A stretch of 64,000 nt of DNA from Marchantia polymorpha subsp. ruderalis (lineage: Eukaryota > Streptophyta > Marchantiopsida > Marchantiales > Marchantiaceae), in NCBI GenBank assembly GCA_037833965.1, contig AP031352.1:15666501-15730500 (forward strand), written 5' to 3'. Both the position numbers and the translations under genes were made by a program. Every line of letters begins with the position of its first letter. The first letter of the stretch is position 1. This document shows positions 39,841 to 52,058 of this stretch, piece by piece. The notes beneath the pieces are model-generated. The model ran no database searches, was not told where the DNA came from, and saw nothing but the letters and a program-made list of their open reading frames with translations.

Positions 39841-41890
39841 AAATGTGGGATGAAGATATTTGCCGGCATGGGAATTCGACCTGTGGCAACGCAATAATGC
39901 GTCAATCAATCGGGAATCGGGAAGCACAAAGCACAGAGCTGAAGGAGCTGGGCGTTCCCAGTCACCGAACTGCGTCGTCCCAAGGACAGTGCGTGCTCTA
40001 TGGCGCATACCGCATGTGGCAGAGGTGGACGTGCTGGGGCCGGGACGGGCAGGAAAGGGAAAGGACGAGGGGAGCGAGAGAGAGGGCAAAGACCACCGAG
40101 CATCGGGCCAAGCCCGGGACAGTGAGGGACTGATCCGGGCCACAGAGTGATTCTAAAAACTGAGGCGAGAGCAACTTGGCGGAGCGAGTGCGGCCTCGCG
40201 ATCGCAAGGCAGTGAGAGAAAGAGATCAGGTTTCGCGAGACGAGGAGCATTTTCGGCCTGCCAAATCCGTCCTCGTGACGTCTGGGCAAAAAGTAATAAT
40301 CCACCTCGTTCTCGACCCGCTTGGCACCGAACTGATTGTCTTGCTCGAAGAGTTCCTTGGTCCTTCCGTGCGCATGTCCGTGAGAGGAGGGGGCCCATCG
40401 AGACTAGAGCACAGTTGAAGGATCGGGAGTCATCGTAGAGGGCAACGTGAAAGTAGGGCAGAAAATTCTGGGAAGGGAGGAGGGAGGTTAGTCGTTGTTG
40501 CCGTGTTTGCACGTCGCAGCCCGCTAAATTCATGACGGCTATGCCTTGTTGCCAGCGGCCTGTGGTCGGCTGGGCCTTGGCGATCTCTCTCGGCACCCGC
40601 TTTCGCCTTCCTTCTACCGTCATCTCCAGCTTGCCTACGGGAATTGTAATTGAACGCCTCTTATCTTCCTGTGGCATGACCGAGCGGCATTCCCTGCGTT
40701 TACGTGCTTACAGTTGGCTTGTTTGGTTTTTCGGATTTCTGGTCTGTGTAGTGTTTCGAGCCGGCCCTCAATCTGTCCACTCTGGACTCGATCATCCGTT
40801 CCACTCAGCAACTGTCTTCACCAGTAAAACATGGACTCAAGCAAAATTTTATTCCTGAAGTTGTCACTATCCTTGACTTGGGTGCACAGCGGAGTTGTTT
40901 GAAATAAAGAACATTCCGGAACTGTATACTGAGCACCACCCCATCACCGATACGAAACCGTGAAAAGTATCCACGTATCAGATAATTCAGTTCTTAGAGA
41001 CCAACATTCGGCTAGCTTCACGTCTGCCAGGAGCTGGCTGATCAAGTTATTAGAACCTAACTCAGTAATCTGGAAGCCGTCCACCTCCGGACTCATGGGG
41101 TTGTTGAACGGAAGTACATTTGTCGAAATGCTAATCTTTTGACCAAATCATTCAACGCTGAATTGTAAACATCGCACGCTCGAACGTACCAATTTACATC
41201 TCCTTAACACTGCTGTCTCGCAGAGGCAATCTCAACCAGCGGCGTTGTCCGGGCAGTTTGTGAGAAGGAGGCTCTTTCCTAATCTTCATGTGCGTGTATC
41301 CACTACTCACTGTATAGTCAGGTCTTCGTGGGATTTTCATGGACACTTCGATGTTCTCCAGTTGTGTTGTTGATAAAATTTGATACTTTTAACAACATTC
41401 TTTCATTAATCTTGTCAAGGGCTTTTCAGCATTTTCTTTTAACTAGTGTGGAGCAATGAGCAACTTTCAGCAGTGTTGTTGATTAGCCTTCAGTAGTATA
41501 GTTTATTTATGTTTTTATCAACTCCTACATATTTTGGAAATGAGTAGCGAAACAGCTGTTTGCTACTAAGATTCGATCTCAAATCAGATTGATTAAGTTG
41601 ATGGAGACTTCAATTTGGATTTGAAACCACTAATTGTTTTATTCATGAATCAACAGCTCCGAGGAGTGGTGCGCCACGCAAGTGGACAGTTGCGTTCCTC
41701 AACAGTAATTTCTCATTACATTTATCTTTGTATTTGATCTTCATAGATACATATTTTCTTTCAGCTCTAAGCCAGCTGATTGACCTGGATCTAGTAAAAA
41801 AAACAAAAATCATTAAAGTCACGCGAGGCTAATTGACCGGCGAGATTTGAAGAGGTCAGTGTAGTTAATCGTCTCGATGTATCCTGACCT
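39841..41890 (+). promoter_or_regulatory. presumed promoter and 5' leader of the aminopeptidase gene
   Basis: GC-rich from about 39850 to 40720, then of ordinary composition up to the coding region. An open frame at 40532-40645 (38 codons, starting MTAMPCCQRP) ends at a GTAATT donor in phase 0. It could splice to the acceptor TTGCAG just before 41921, also in phase 0, giving an alternative N-terminus for the aminopeptidase. Confidence 0.4.
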
Positions 41891-44800
41891 ATGTTTCGTC
41901 CGATTATCACGTTGTTGCAGGGACGGAGGCATCTTAGTGGGATTGTACGCTGCACCACCGCAAGCCCATCACAACCCGCCTTAAGTGAAGCAGTCACAAT
42001 GAAGGAAGCTCCCAAGGAGATTTTCTTGAAGAACTACAAGGCTCCTGCTTTTCTTTTCGATGAAGTGCGTTCCATGGCCATATCTTGAATGCTTGAATTT
42101 TGTGTTTCTGGAAGCCAGTCGACCTTATAAGTAATCCATATTAGTTTGAGATTTGTTTGGAGACACATCTTGATTTTGTTGGCTAAAATAGTATCTTGTC
42201 GTTGCAGGTGCACCTTACTTTTATACTTGGAGAGCAGACAACAACTGTGCTCTCAACCATCAAAGTCTTACCAAGCTCAAATGGTAAGATATATGGTCTT
42301 TGTTAGAACGTGAACGTCCATGCGTTGGATATTGACAGCAACCTGATTCTGCTTCGTACCCCTTCCGAAATGCTGTAGTCGTTCTCCAAGTTTCCGTTCA
42401 AGCTTTTACCATGCCTCGTTCAACGAAGCACAATCCCATCGACTGCTGGTTTTTGTCTAAGGACTCCTGATGCCCTTATTGTATTCGAGATGTGTGTAAC
42501 ATAAGGATGGTATATTGGGGATGTCACCGTTCTTAGGGCCTGAGCTAGGCTTAACGGTTTATCGAGGCTAAACTTTGCATACGTGGATGACTGTAACAGC
42601 GGCTAAAGCCCCTTTGACGCTGGATGGTGAGGATTTGAAACTCTTGCACATTAAAATTGATGACAGACAGCTTGAGGTATTTTTCCCCTCTTTTCTTGAT
42701 ATGTCTGAGAATGGTTGAACTGCTTATAGTTGAGCCTGATTCAGAGCACTTGATATTAGTCAACCTTTTTTTCTTGGCTTCTGTTCGTTCATTTGTACTC
42801 ATTATTTTGTTGGGTTTCAGATCGGAGAATTTGAGATAGTGAACCGCAAGCTTGTTTTGACAAGTCCGCCATCAACTCCGTTCGTCCTAGAGATATCAAC
42901 AGAAATTCAACCACAAAATAATACATCTCTTGAGGTGAAATAATTCTACATTGAGGTGCAGCCGTGTAGAAATCTCCATAGTCTGTTATATATGAATTGT
43001 GGATGTCTTCACTTGCACCTTTAAAGTTTCAATCTCACGTTTGATTTACTATTTAGATCTAACATTCTTCTCAACAGGGTCTTTATAAATCCACGGGCAT
43101 GTTCTGTACTCAATGCGAAGCTGAAGGTTTCAGGAAAATAACCTACTACCAGGTTCTTATTCCGTGTTTTGCACCCCAAAGAACGACTCTCGGTCTCTAT
43201 AAATACATTCTTCTAGTGAATTTGATTTAAGTAGAGAGTCGGTGTGATAGGTGTATTTTAATTAGGTTGGACGTGGAGATATCGAGAGAAGAAATCGAAA
43301 CACGTTCACTTGCTTTGTGTCGTTGTCGTGCTTCGTAAGTATCTCCTAAGTCAAGCTGTATAATTTATGCAGGATCGGCCCGACGTTATGGCAAAATTCA
43401 CCACAAGGATTGAGGCAAACAAAGAGCTGTATCCTGTGTTGCTGTCGAATGGCAATCTTATTGACCAGGGTGGTCTTGAAGTAAGTGACCTATCGGTTCT
43501 CTCCCTCTATCCTGCTCCTCGATTTTTATGCAAATCACTTCCGTTTCGTGAAGGAGTTACCTTCTTCTCGAAGGAGACCTGAGTTGGCTAACTATCGATG
43601 ATATAATCATCAAGTAGTTTCGTCGATTCTTTATTTCTCAGTAAGGACCAAACTATACACGTCCACTAAACACCAAGCCTTAGCTAATCCTCTTGGAGTG
43701 ATCGGCTTGAATCGGGTGGCAGGATGGCAGGCACTATGCTGTCTGGGAGGATCCATTTAAGAAGCCTTCCTACCTCTTCGCTCTTGTTGCTGGTCAGTTG
43801 GTATCACGAGATGATACATTCACGACAATGTCAGGTCGTGAGGTCGTCCTCCGAATCTATACTCCTGCAGGTGATATTTCCAAGACAGCACATGCCATGA
43901 CATCTTTGCAGGCGGCGATGAAGTGGGATGAGGATGTAAGTTCCCTATATGTTTCGGAGTATATCTTCTACTATAAAGTTCCAGCTTTATTTTACAGCTC
44001 AATTCAATGACGTGTAAATCATTATCTTTTGCTCAGCCTCTTACTTTGTGTAACCTAGCTGTGTATCTCGATTTGTTTGGTCTGATATTTTGATTGGCTC
44101 GGCAGGTGTATGGGTTGGAATACGATTTGGACCTGTTCAACATCGTGGCAGTTCCCGACTTTAACATGTACTTCTTCTCTTCTTACTAGCACATGTTCCC
44201 CAGGCAGAGAGGTTCTTGTCATGAGACTTGGTTTCGCCTCTGTACCTGATTTCTCGACACAAGTTTTGTATCAGACGTAATCCTCTAGTTGCAGATTACT
44301 GTAATCCTGTCTTTTCTAAACGTTGATTTTTGTTTTTTAAGTTTGAAATCAGGGTGCGGGTAGGATGAGGTCCTGATTGTTGCATTGTCCTGAATTTGCT
44401 TGCATTGTCCTTTGAACAGGGGAGCCATGGAGAACAAGAGCTTAAATGTAAAGTTATTTTTTGTCTTCATTGTTTTCTGTAGCTTCATTGTTGACGGCTA
44501 TTGTAAATGTGTGATTAGTTCCCGTTTTTTTGTAACGCCCTATTGTTACGGAGTATATTTTGGTCGGCCAGGTCTTTCAAGTAGGTGAAGCTGCAAGTCT
44601 GACATAATTATGCGATTCAGATTTTCAACTCAAAGCTTGTTCTGGCTTCACCCGAGACTGCAACAGATTCTGATTATGCATCTATCGAAGGTGTTATTGG
44701 ACATGAGGTTTGTCAACTTTATTTCCCAATTGGACTATATGTCCGTTGCACTCCTCTCACTCATCTTGTCGTTTTCTTTATGACCTCGCTATTGTCCATC

Positions 44801-47800
44801 GATTTATCCTGACATTCCTTATTCTCTCTTGTAATCGCAGTATTTTCACAATTGGACGGGCAACAGGTGAGCAACAGTTATCATATAATTACCAACAAAA
44901 TCACATCACAGTCCAGTCGCGAGATTGTTGGTTTTCTCAGTGTAGTATTCATCGGTGCACGATGAAGTAGTGTGTGTTTTACAGAAAAAAGATCGTTTAG
45001 AGTATCGGTTGGGATGGAAGTAGACACATGTATCCAACATCAGCATTGGTTTTTGTTTGAACTATCAATCCTGCTTGCATGGATGAGCCATTTCCAAAGT
45101 GTTTTCTGAGTTTGCAAGTCGAACCGCGCAGGGTGACCTGTCGAGATTGGTTTCAGCTGAGTCTCAAGGAAGGTCTGACCGTATTCAGAGATCAGGTAAT
45201 ATTCTTGAAGTACGGTGCGATGAGAAGTTTTGGATAGATTTCCGACAGGTAGAGATGTTAACGTTGTCTTCTGCTAGGTTGTAAGAAGAACTTTATCTAT
45301 GATTCTGGCCACTGCTTTCCAGGAATTCTCATCGGACATGGGTAGTCGAGCAGTGAAGAGGATTGCAGATGTCATAAGATTGCGGATTTCGCAGTTCCCC
45401 CAGGTGAATAAATGTTCCAGATGTCATGTTCCCGCTTGCGAAAGTATGAAATCATATCTTTCGATTTCCTGTGTCGCAAGTTTTTCTACCGTTTCAAAGA
45501 TGTATGGAAAATGTTTTGTAGGACGCTGGGCCAATGTCTCATCCAGTTCGTCCGCATTCGTACATCAAGGTGAGCTTCTCTCGATAATTGTGAATGCATT
45601 TCACTATGTCCTTTTTCCTGGTTCAACAGTGGCTGTTTCGCAAGTTGGGAACATTGTCAAATCTAAATCTTTTCGGTAAACTGTATTGAAGAGAGTCCAA
45701 GAACGTTAGCTTCTCATGAGTTGAACTGAATCCACTTCTTTTTACTGTTGTGTCCAAGAGCTCTTAGCCTCACCTGGCCTTACATTTCGTTTTTGTTTTT
45801 TTATCTGTTTTGCAAGATGGACAATTTCTACACTGGTAAGAATCTGCAATGACTCATCTCAACCGTCACTTTCACGACGTCGTTGCACGCTAGGGACTTG
45901 GATATTCCATATTTCGGCTTGTACTACTGATGAGAGCTCTGTGATTGCAACGCAGGATAAGCTTTCTCTTCGTCTGCTGTACTTTGCTTTCTGCCAAGAT
46001 TGGATTTCTCTTTCAATTCTGACTACAAATTGTCGTTTGGCGTCCCCCTTATATCGTTCTATCGATCCTGCTTGTTTCAGTCACGGTAAGCATGTCATCC
46101 TTCTGAACGTAATTTTGCTTGACCTCGTTGAATTGCTTATTCTTGTCTTGCATTTTTGTTTGGCTCCAATACTTACTTCTTCGTTTTTATGTGGCGTGAT
46201 CCTTTTTCGTTGCTGGCTCGGCAATTTCCTTCAGGTTTATGAAAAGGTACTGAGTACTTGGTTCCGTTCCCGGCAGACTTTCTTTTTTCAGTTTGATAAC
46301 TGTAGCCTCTGCATGGGTTGGACGTACCTGCCTAGGCTTGAAAACTACGACACGCTCGTTAAATACTAATCATATAGACAAATAAGTAATGTTCTTGTGC
46401 ATTCAAAGAGTCCAAAGAAAATAAGTTATGAAACAAAACCGGATGCGTTTCTTTATAAGTTCGAATAAGTGTCTTGAACTTCTTTTTTATAAATCTTATT
46501 GCAGGGTGCAGAGGTTGTACGAATGTATCAGACATTATTAGGGAAACAAGGCTTCAGGAAGGTGAGTGGTGAGGTTGTTTGATTTTGAAACGTAAGGAAG
46601 TCTTGGTTCTTGTGTTACTCCATTTGAACAATGTGAGCCGATGCAACCAACCGACTGTGCAGTAGTGTGCTGCCTTGCGCGCCACTTAGTTCGTTCCCAC
46701 ATGTTTGTTAGGCAGCTTTGTGGCCAACGAAATCCTTCTGGAAAGAAGTTCATTCAAGAAGTTTGTCAATTATACACCAGCTTTGAGGATAAGTTGGTTT
46801 TTTATACCTCGCCCACAGAATGTCAGAAAATAAAAGAAATGAAAAGAAGCCTGGAGCTTACTGGGATCAGTGCTGGTCAGTTTTTAAAACTCACATCAAA
46901 TCTCTTTATATGTGGTATTTAGGGGATGGACCTATATTTCAGCAGACATGACGGACAAGCCGTTACTTGCGAGGATTTTTTATCTGCCATGTTTGACGCC
47001 AACAATGTGAAGATTCCAACTTTCCCCTTATGGTGGGTTGCTACGACTTGTTTACAGTTCTAATCTTCATAAGACAGTATGAACTGTCGTAAGTTCGGCA
47101 CCTTTTTCCTAGCTTCACGGACACATCATACCGTCATCTGCCTACGTGACAAGCGGATCATTTGTGGTCATGTTTATTCAAAACACAATGCTGTTGCTTG
47201 GCGCTTGAGAACCTGCCTAGGTCGATCGTTCAAGCTTTATCTAGTGTTGCAGTGGCCAGCTGTTTCTTTAAGTCCACCTTATCGCTTGGTTTATTTATCA
47301 GGTACTCGCAAGCAGGAACGCCTACTCTCACAGTCACTTCATCATATGATGCTGAAAACCACACTTTCACTCTCAAGTGCAGGTAACGTTTGTGGATGTG
47401 GTCAGTCGGCGCTTGCTACGATCTTTGTGGTTTTGGGACACCCGCATGCTATTTGGGTCTTTAAGTAAGTCATTTCTATTCTAATTGAATAAGAATGCCG
47501 ATGGGGATCTACAGGCAGATAGTGCCTCCTACAGCTGGGCAGCCAGATAAGAAGCCAATGCTGATTCCACTAGCAGTTGGCCTTCTCAACTCGAGTGGAC
47601 AAGATTTACCCTTGTCACTCGTGTATGACGGCGAATCTTCGATTGATCTAAAAGTTGACGGGAACCCTGTCAAAACAGCTGTACTGCGAATTGAAAAGGT
47701 GATGATGGTGCATTGTGCTTTCATCTTGTTATAGCCTGGGAAATACTATATGTTAGTGTACAAATGGGCTTCCACATTACGGGTTCATTCTTTCGTGTCT

Positions 47801-50083
47801 GATCGAGTCAAATTGTTCCGCTCTGTTGTCCGGTCCAGTCATTCACTAAAATGTATGCTTCTTTCTTGAAGGCTGAGCATGAATTTACCTTCAAAGACGT
47901 CACCGAGAAACCAGTGCCATCACTGTTGCGCAACTTCAGTGCGCCTGTGAGACTAAACACGGATGTCACGGATGATGATCTCTTGTTCTTGCTAGCGCAC
48001 GACTCGGATGAGTTTAATAGGTATTTTTTCTTCATGTACATTATACTGTCCTTAGAGAGAACGTGCAAGTTGAAGAAATCTTTCACGTTTAAAGGGTAGA
48101 AACAACTCATCTTAGTTGACTTGACGCTGGCTATTCAGGTGGGAAGCAGGTCAAACACTTGGTCGAAAAATTTTACTGGACTTGATCTCACGAGTGCAGA
48201 GAGGAGAGGAGCTTACTTTGAATGAAGCTTATGTCGAAGGACTTCGATCTGTACTTACAGATCAATCTCTGGACAAGGTGAGAACGTTTGTCGGCGACTG
48301 GAATTAAAACGTTGTTAATGATACAGCTGAACATGTCGTGACACTGCTCCTCCATGTTGGTCGCTGCAGGACTTCATAACCAAAGCCATCACTCTTCCTG
48401 GTGAAAGCGAGCTTATTGACCTCATGAAGGTTGCTGACCCGGTAGCTATTCACACTGCTCGTCGGTTCGTCGTGAGGCAGTTGGCACAAAGCCTTCGAAA
48501 AGAGCTTAAGCAAGCGGTACGGTTTATGTCATTATTTTACAACACACTCAATGTTCCTAGGTAGATGATAGTTGGGACTTCATTATTCTCCCATTTCCTA
48601 GTTATTTCCAACTGCTCTGCCCACTCAGGTCGGTAGGATTAAAGTTTACTTATGTCTGTCAATGAACAGGTGGAGGCGAACAGATCGTCGGAGGCCTATG
48701 ACCCTTCCCACCCGCACCGGGCCCGAAGATCATTAAAAAATATGGCTTTAGGTAATGAACATCTTTGTGGTGGTAGCGTTGTGTTTCTGTGTGTCTGGTC
48801 TTTGTATTGAAAGAGATGGTCGTTTGAAAACACTGTGCAACAGCTTACACCAAACTGCGCTTACTTTGGTGTAAGCGCAGTTTATCTTGCTTCTTTGGAC
48901 GAACCAGAGACAACTGAGCTAGCCGTACAGGAGTATAAGGCTGCAACCAATATGACGGACCAGTTTGCAGCTCTGGCTGCTATAGCCCAGAACTCCGGCA
49001 GTGCTCGTACTCAAGCCCTCTCGGACTTTTACGACCAATGGAAGCATGAAACCTTGGTACGTAATTTGCTGCTAGGATTTTCCAGGCAAAAAAATTCTTT
49101 CTTTCACCTTAGTACAGGGCAAAACTCTAGAGGAAACTTTATGTATATTTCGAAGCTTTCCAATATGAGGATCAGAAGTTCAAAGTAATAGAAGTCAAAG
49201 CGGTTGTTGTCTAAAGTTACGTAAATATCCGTCCTGACAATTGCCTGTTCGTTAATTATTCTTGAATGTATCCAGGTGGTGAACAAGTGGCTGGCGTTAC
49301 AAGCGGCTTCTGATATTCCCGGCAATGTCAGAAACGTGCGAGATCTGCTGGATCATCCTGCATTTGACATCTGCAACCCCAATAAGGTGCTCATTTTTGG
49401 ACAAAAGCATTCAAAATTGACTCGTCTGAGCGCATAATGATGGCACCATTATGAGATTATCACAATGTTATACAACTCCTTCACGTTATTCAGCTCTCAA
49501 GTGTATGGTGCAGGTTTATTCCTTGATCGGAGGTTTCTTTGCATCTGTCGTAAACTTTCATGCCAAAGATGGTTCTGGATACGAACTTTTAGGAGATGTT
49601 GTCATCCAGCTTGACAAGTTGAACCCTCAGGTACCGTTTTCTACAAAACTATGTCATTTTTCTTCATGGGTTCTGAAACTTACCTCTCTGATGAGCTAGT
49701 TAAGTACAAAGTAGGTCGGTCCTTCGTATGGACTGTTGTGAACTGAAACTCCGATCATATTAGTATCCGAGGAGTGACGTACCTTGTGACACTGACATGT
49801 GAAACTTTAATGTCTGCCCTTCCAGGTTGCTTCTAGAATGGTTTCAGCTTTCTCGAGGTGGCGAAGATTTGATGAAGAGAGGCAGGCACTGGCTAAGGTG
49901 CGTGTGTGCGTATGTGATAGCTTCTTTGCCGATAAGTCGGGCTGTGCTTGTTTTATTGTTGGTCTAGTTTCGGGACTAATCGTCATGTTTGTGAAAATGT
50001 AGGAACAATTGGAGAGAATCACCAAGTTGGAGGGTCTATCAGACAACGTGTTCGAAATTGCGTCAAAAAGTTTAGCCTCTTAA
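41891..50083 (+). CDS. PepN-type M1 aminopeptidase
   Basis: Thirty coding exons join in phase to 924 residues: 41891-42064, 42208-42283, 42600-42676, 42821-42934, 43078-43152, 43373-43480, 43723-43935, 44106-44167, 44420-44447, 44621-44707, 44841-44866, 45132-45195, 45323-45403, 45522-45569, 45817-45835, 46081-46085, 46235-46246, 46505-46561, 46923-47032, 47302-47382, 47515-47698, 47872-48020, 48139-48277, 48370-48516, 48670-48751, 48881-49056, 49276-49386, 49514-49630, 49826-49897, 50003-50083. The product matches the plant zinc aminopeptidase At1g63770 and E. coli PepN, which remove N-terminal residues from peptides. The substrate-anchoring GAMEN is at 301-305. HEYFH (337-341) and E360 form the HExxH-x18-E zinc site, and Y421 aligns with E. 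coli Tyr381. All catalytic residues are present. The N-terminus is basic and looks like a plastid or mitochondrial targeting peptide. Start choice is uncertain, because an acceptor-like site at 41920 allows an upstream first exon. Very short exons are discussed under findings. Confidence 0.95.
46081..46085 (+). other. 5-nt microexon of the aminopeptidase gene
   Basis: The previous exon ends after one base of a codon, and the next begins in phase 0. The family needs Thr-Val-Thr-Val-Tyr here. The five bases TCACG, between TTTCAG and GTAAGC, supply exactly the missing Val-Thr and restore phase. Confidence 0.85.
46235..46246 (+). other. 12-nt microexon encoding the catalytic tyrosine
   Basis: Twelve bases between CCTTCAG and GTACTG encode Val-Tyr-Glu-Lys. 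The tyrosine, residue 421, lies 80 residues after the second zinc histidine, the same spacing as His301 to Tyr381 in E. coli PepN. Confidence 0.9.
48843..48880 (+). repeat. two overlapping, mutually exclusive hairpins at a 3' splice site
   Basis: Positions 48843-48854 pair perfectly with 48865-48876 (12 bp). Positions 48855-48864 pair perfectly with 48871-48880 (10 bp). The two stems share bases and cannot form together. The acceptor AG of aminopeptidase coding exon 26 is at 48879-48880, inside the second stem. Confidence 0.85.
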
Positions 50084-51190
50084 ATAGTGTAATCATTACA
50101 AGCCCATATTTTGAAAGAATTTAGATATCAAGATATTTGGTTTTATTATTTGGTATCAAGATACCAAATGTGGTCACTTTGCGCGCAAGCTGAACTCTAC
50201 GGCTGGTAGCACGTGCATAAATCATTAAATCATCTCGCCATAGTGATCATCTTATTCTTTATCATCACAAAAGTGACCAAGTTATTCTCGAAGCCAAGAT
50301 TGTGCTGGGCTTATCTTACAAACTTCACGAAACTGGGCAATAGCAGAGAACGGTGTTTTCTGCGTTCGTGTTTCTTACACAATCTGGAAGATAACTATAG
50401 GGTCTTTCATTGGAGTGCTTTGTCGTCCAGATGAGAATGCATCCTTTCAACTACTAGTGGAATAACAGGAAAGGACCCTGAGCTTACTTAGAAAGCAGCT
50501 TACGTACCGGTGCGGGCGCTAACTGGAGACCCAAGAACTCTCCGCCGCATACATATTCATATCGACTTGACAGACTCGCAAGTACCTGTTAGCGATGAGT
50601 CAACCGAATATCAGCAAAGTCAAGTGTAGTCCACTTCATACCCACAACAAGCGCAGCAGATAGATGATGCGCAGATGAAGCTCACGGGACGTCCATGCCG
50701 TGAAATGTACTGACATGCAAGGCTCAAGACGCAAATGTGAAGACGTACGTAGGTTACAAATGGGTAGGACGATATCTAGAGACAAGCGAGGAACGAAACC
50801 CAAATGTGATAGCGCAAGGAAAATACGAATAATGGAACTTGAATACGGGAGCGGTTTAAGAAATGAATGTTGAAGGTTTTCTCCATCACGAACTGAGCTC
50901 TGGAGCGGACGAGAGTCGTGATCTCGTCACAGCAATTCCGCCACCGATGTTCACCCAATTTTCATGTTTTGAGTTTCTGTATGGGGTCACGAGTCTGTCA
51001 GGTCCTTGTATGCACTTTCGCAAAATAATAAAACGTTCCTCGACAGTGGATCTCAATGCGCAACATACTGGGTGCCCAGGAAAGACTTCCTGGACTTGGT
51101 GTAGCAGAAACGTAACCTTGCAAGCCGAGGTATCCGAATGATGACGGGCTGAAAATATGGTTCGTAATTCCACCTTTCATGTAGCTACAT
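50084..51190. other. intergenic: 3' flank of the aminopeptidase and spacer
   Basis: No gene recognised. The first few hundred bases should contain the aminopeptidase 3' UTR. A small palindrome with 10-bp arms and a 2-base loop lies near 50147-50168. Short open frames at 50863-51173 on both strands have unfamiliar products. Confidence 0.5.
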
Positions 51191-52058
51191 TTGCAGGGCA
51201 TGGCGTCTGTTGACTCGTGGGCTTCCCAGCACAGCATCAAATCGCCACGCCCTGACCGAAGCGATCGAATATGATGCAAGAGGCCTGCGAAGAAATGGCA
51301 GAAGATTCACATGGACCTGGACCAGGACTTGGACCCGGGCCGGAGAAGGAGAAGGAGCAGGCGGTGCGTGGGCATGGCCGAGGCCAACGTACGGTCGCCC
51401 GGCTGCCGCAAATTCTTCGACGCGAAATGCATCCATCCCCTTGCCCTGATTTGCCACAGTCCCCACAAAGCGGAAGATGATGGAAGAACGCGGTTGCGTG
51501 ACCGAGGAGGACGAGCTGGTCCTTGGGACGGGACGGGACAGGGCAGGGCAGGGGAGTCTTCGGAGAAGGGAGGACTATCTAGCGGAGATCGGGGAACGGA
51601 GGAGTCGAGGACTGTACTGTAGTCGGGAAAGCTGAGCCTCGGGGGCGGCCGCGACCACGGACGGCCCTTGCGAAGGGAGGGACGGAGGATACAGGAGGAA
51701 TCGGGCCCGGTCTGTTGTGCGGGGAAAGAGACGGGGCCCGGGCCCGGCACCCGGCATCGTCCATCGCCGCGTTCCTCTGCAGCAGCAGGCGCTCGCTCGC
51801 TCGCTCGGCTCGGCTCGATTCGGCCTCAGCAGAGCAGGACGAGGCGAAATGCGTCTGTCTGCTCCTTGCACCCGCTGTCGAAGATCGATTCCATAGTAGG
51901 CCGGCTGGCGTCTCACGAGCTTGCGGATTGCGGTTGCCGTGTGCCAAGCTTAGGTGATTGATTGCGATTTGGCCGTAAGATTGATTTGTAGGGAAGAAAT
52001 CGAGAGCGACGAGCCCTGTGGACAAAGTCGGGAGAGCAGAGGGTCGGGGCGGGTCACC
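51191..52058 (+). promoter_or_regulatory. presumed promoter/5' UTR of the CCDC25 gene
   Basis: A strongly GC-rich stretch with purine-rich and GGGAC-type tracts on the plus strand, immediately before the start codon at 52059. Long overlapping open frames on both strands (up to 233 codons on the minus strand at 51579-52280) follow from the base composition and overlap the real first exon. Confidence 0.45.

Noticed and set aside
40153-40677. 174-codon minus-strand open frame upstream of the aminopeptidase
   Set aside because: In a GC-rich presumed promoter with long frames on both strands; the product has no recognisable domain.
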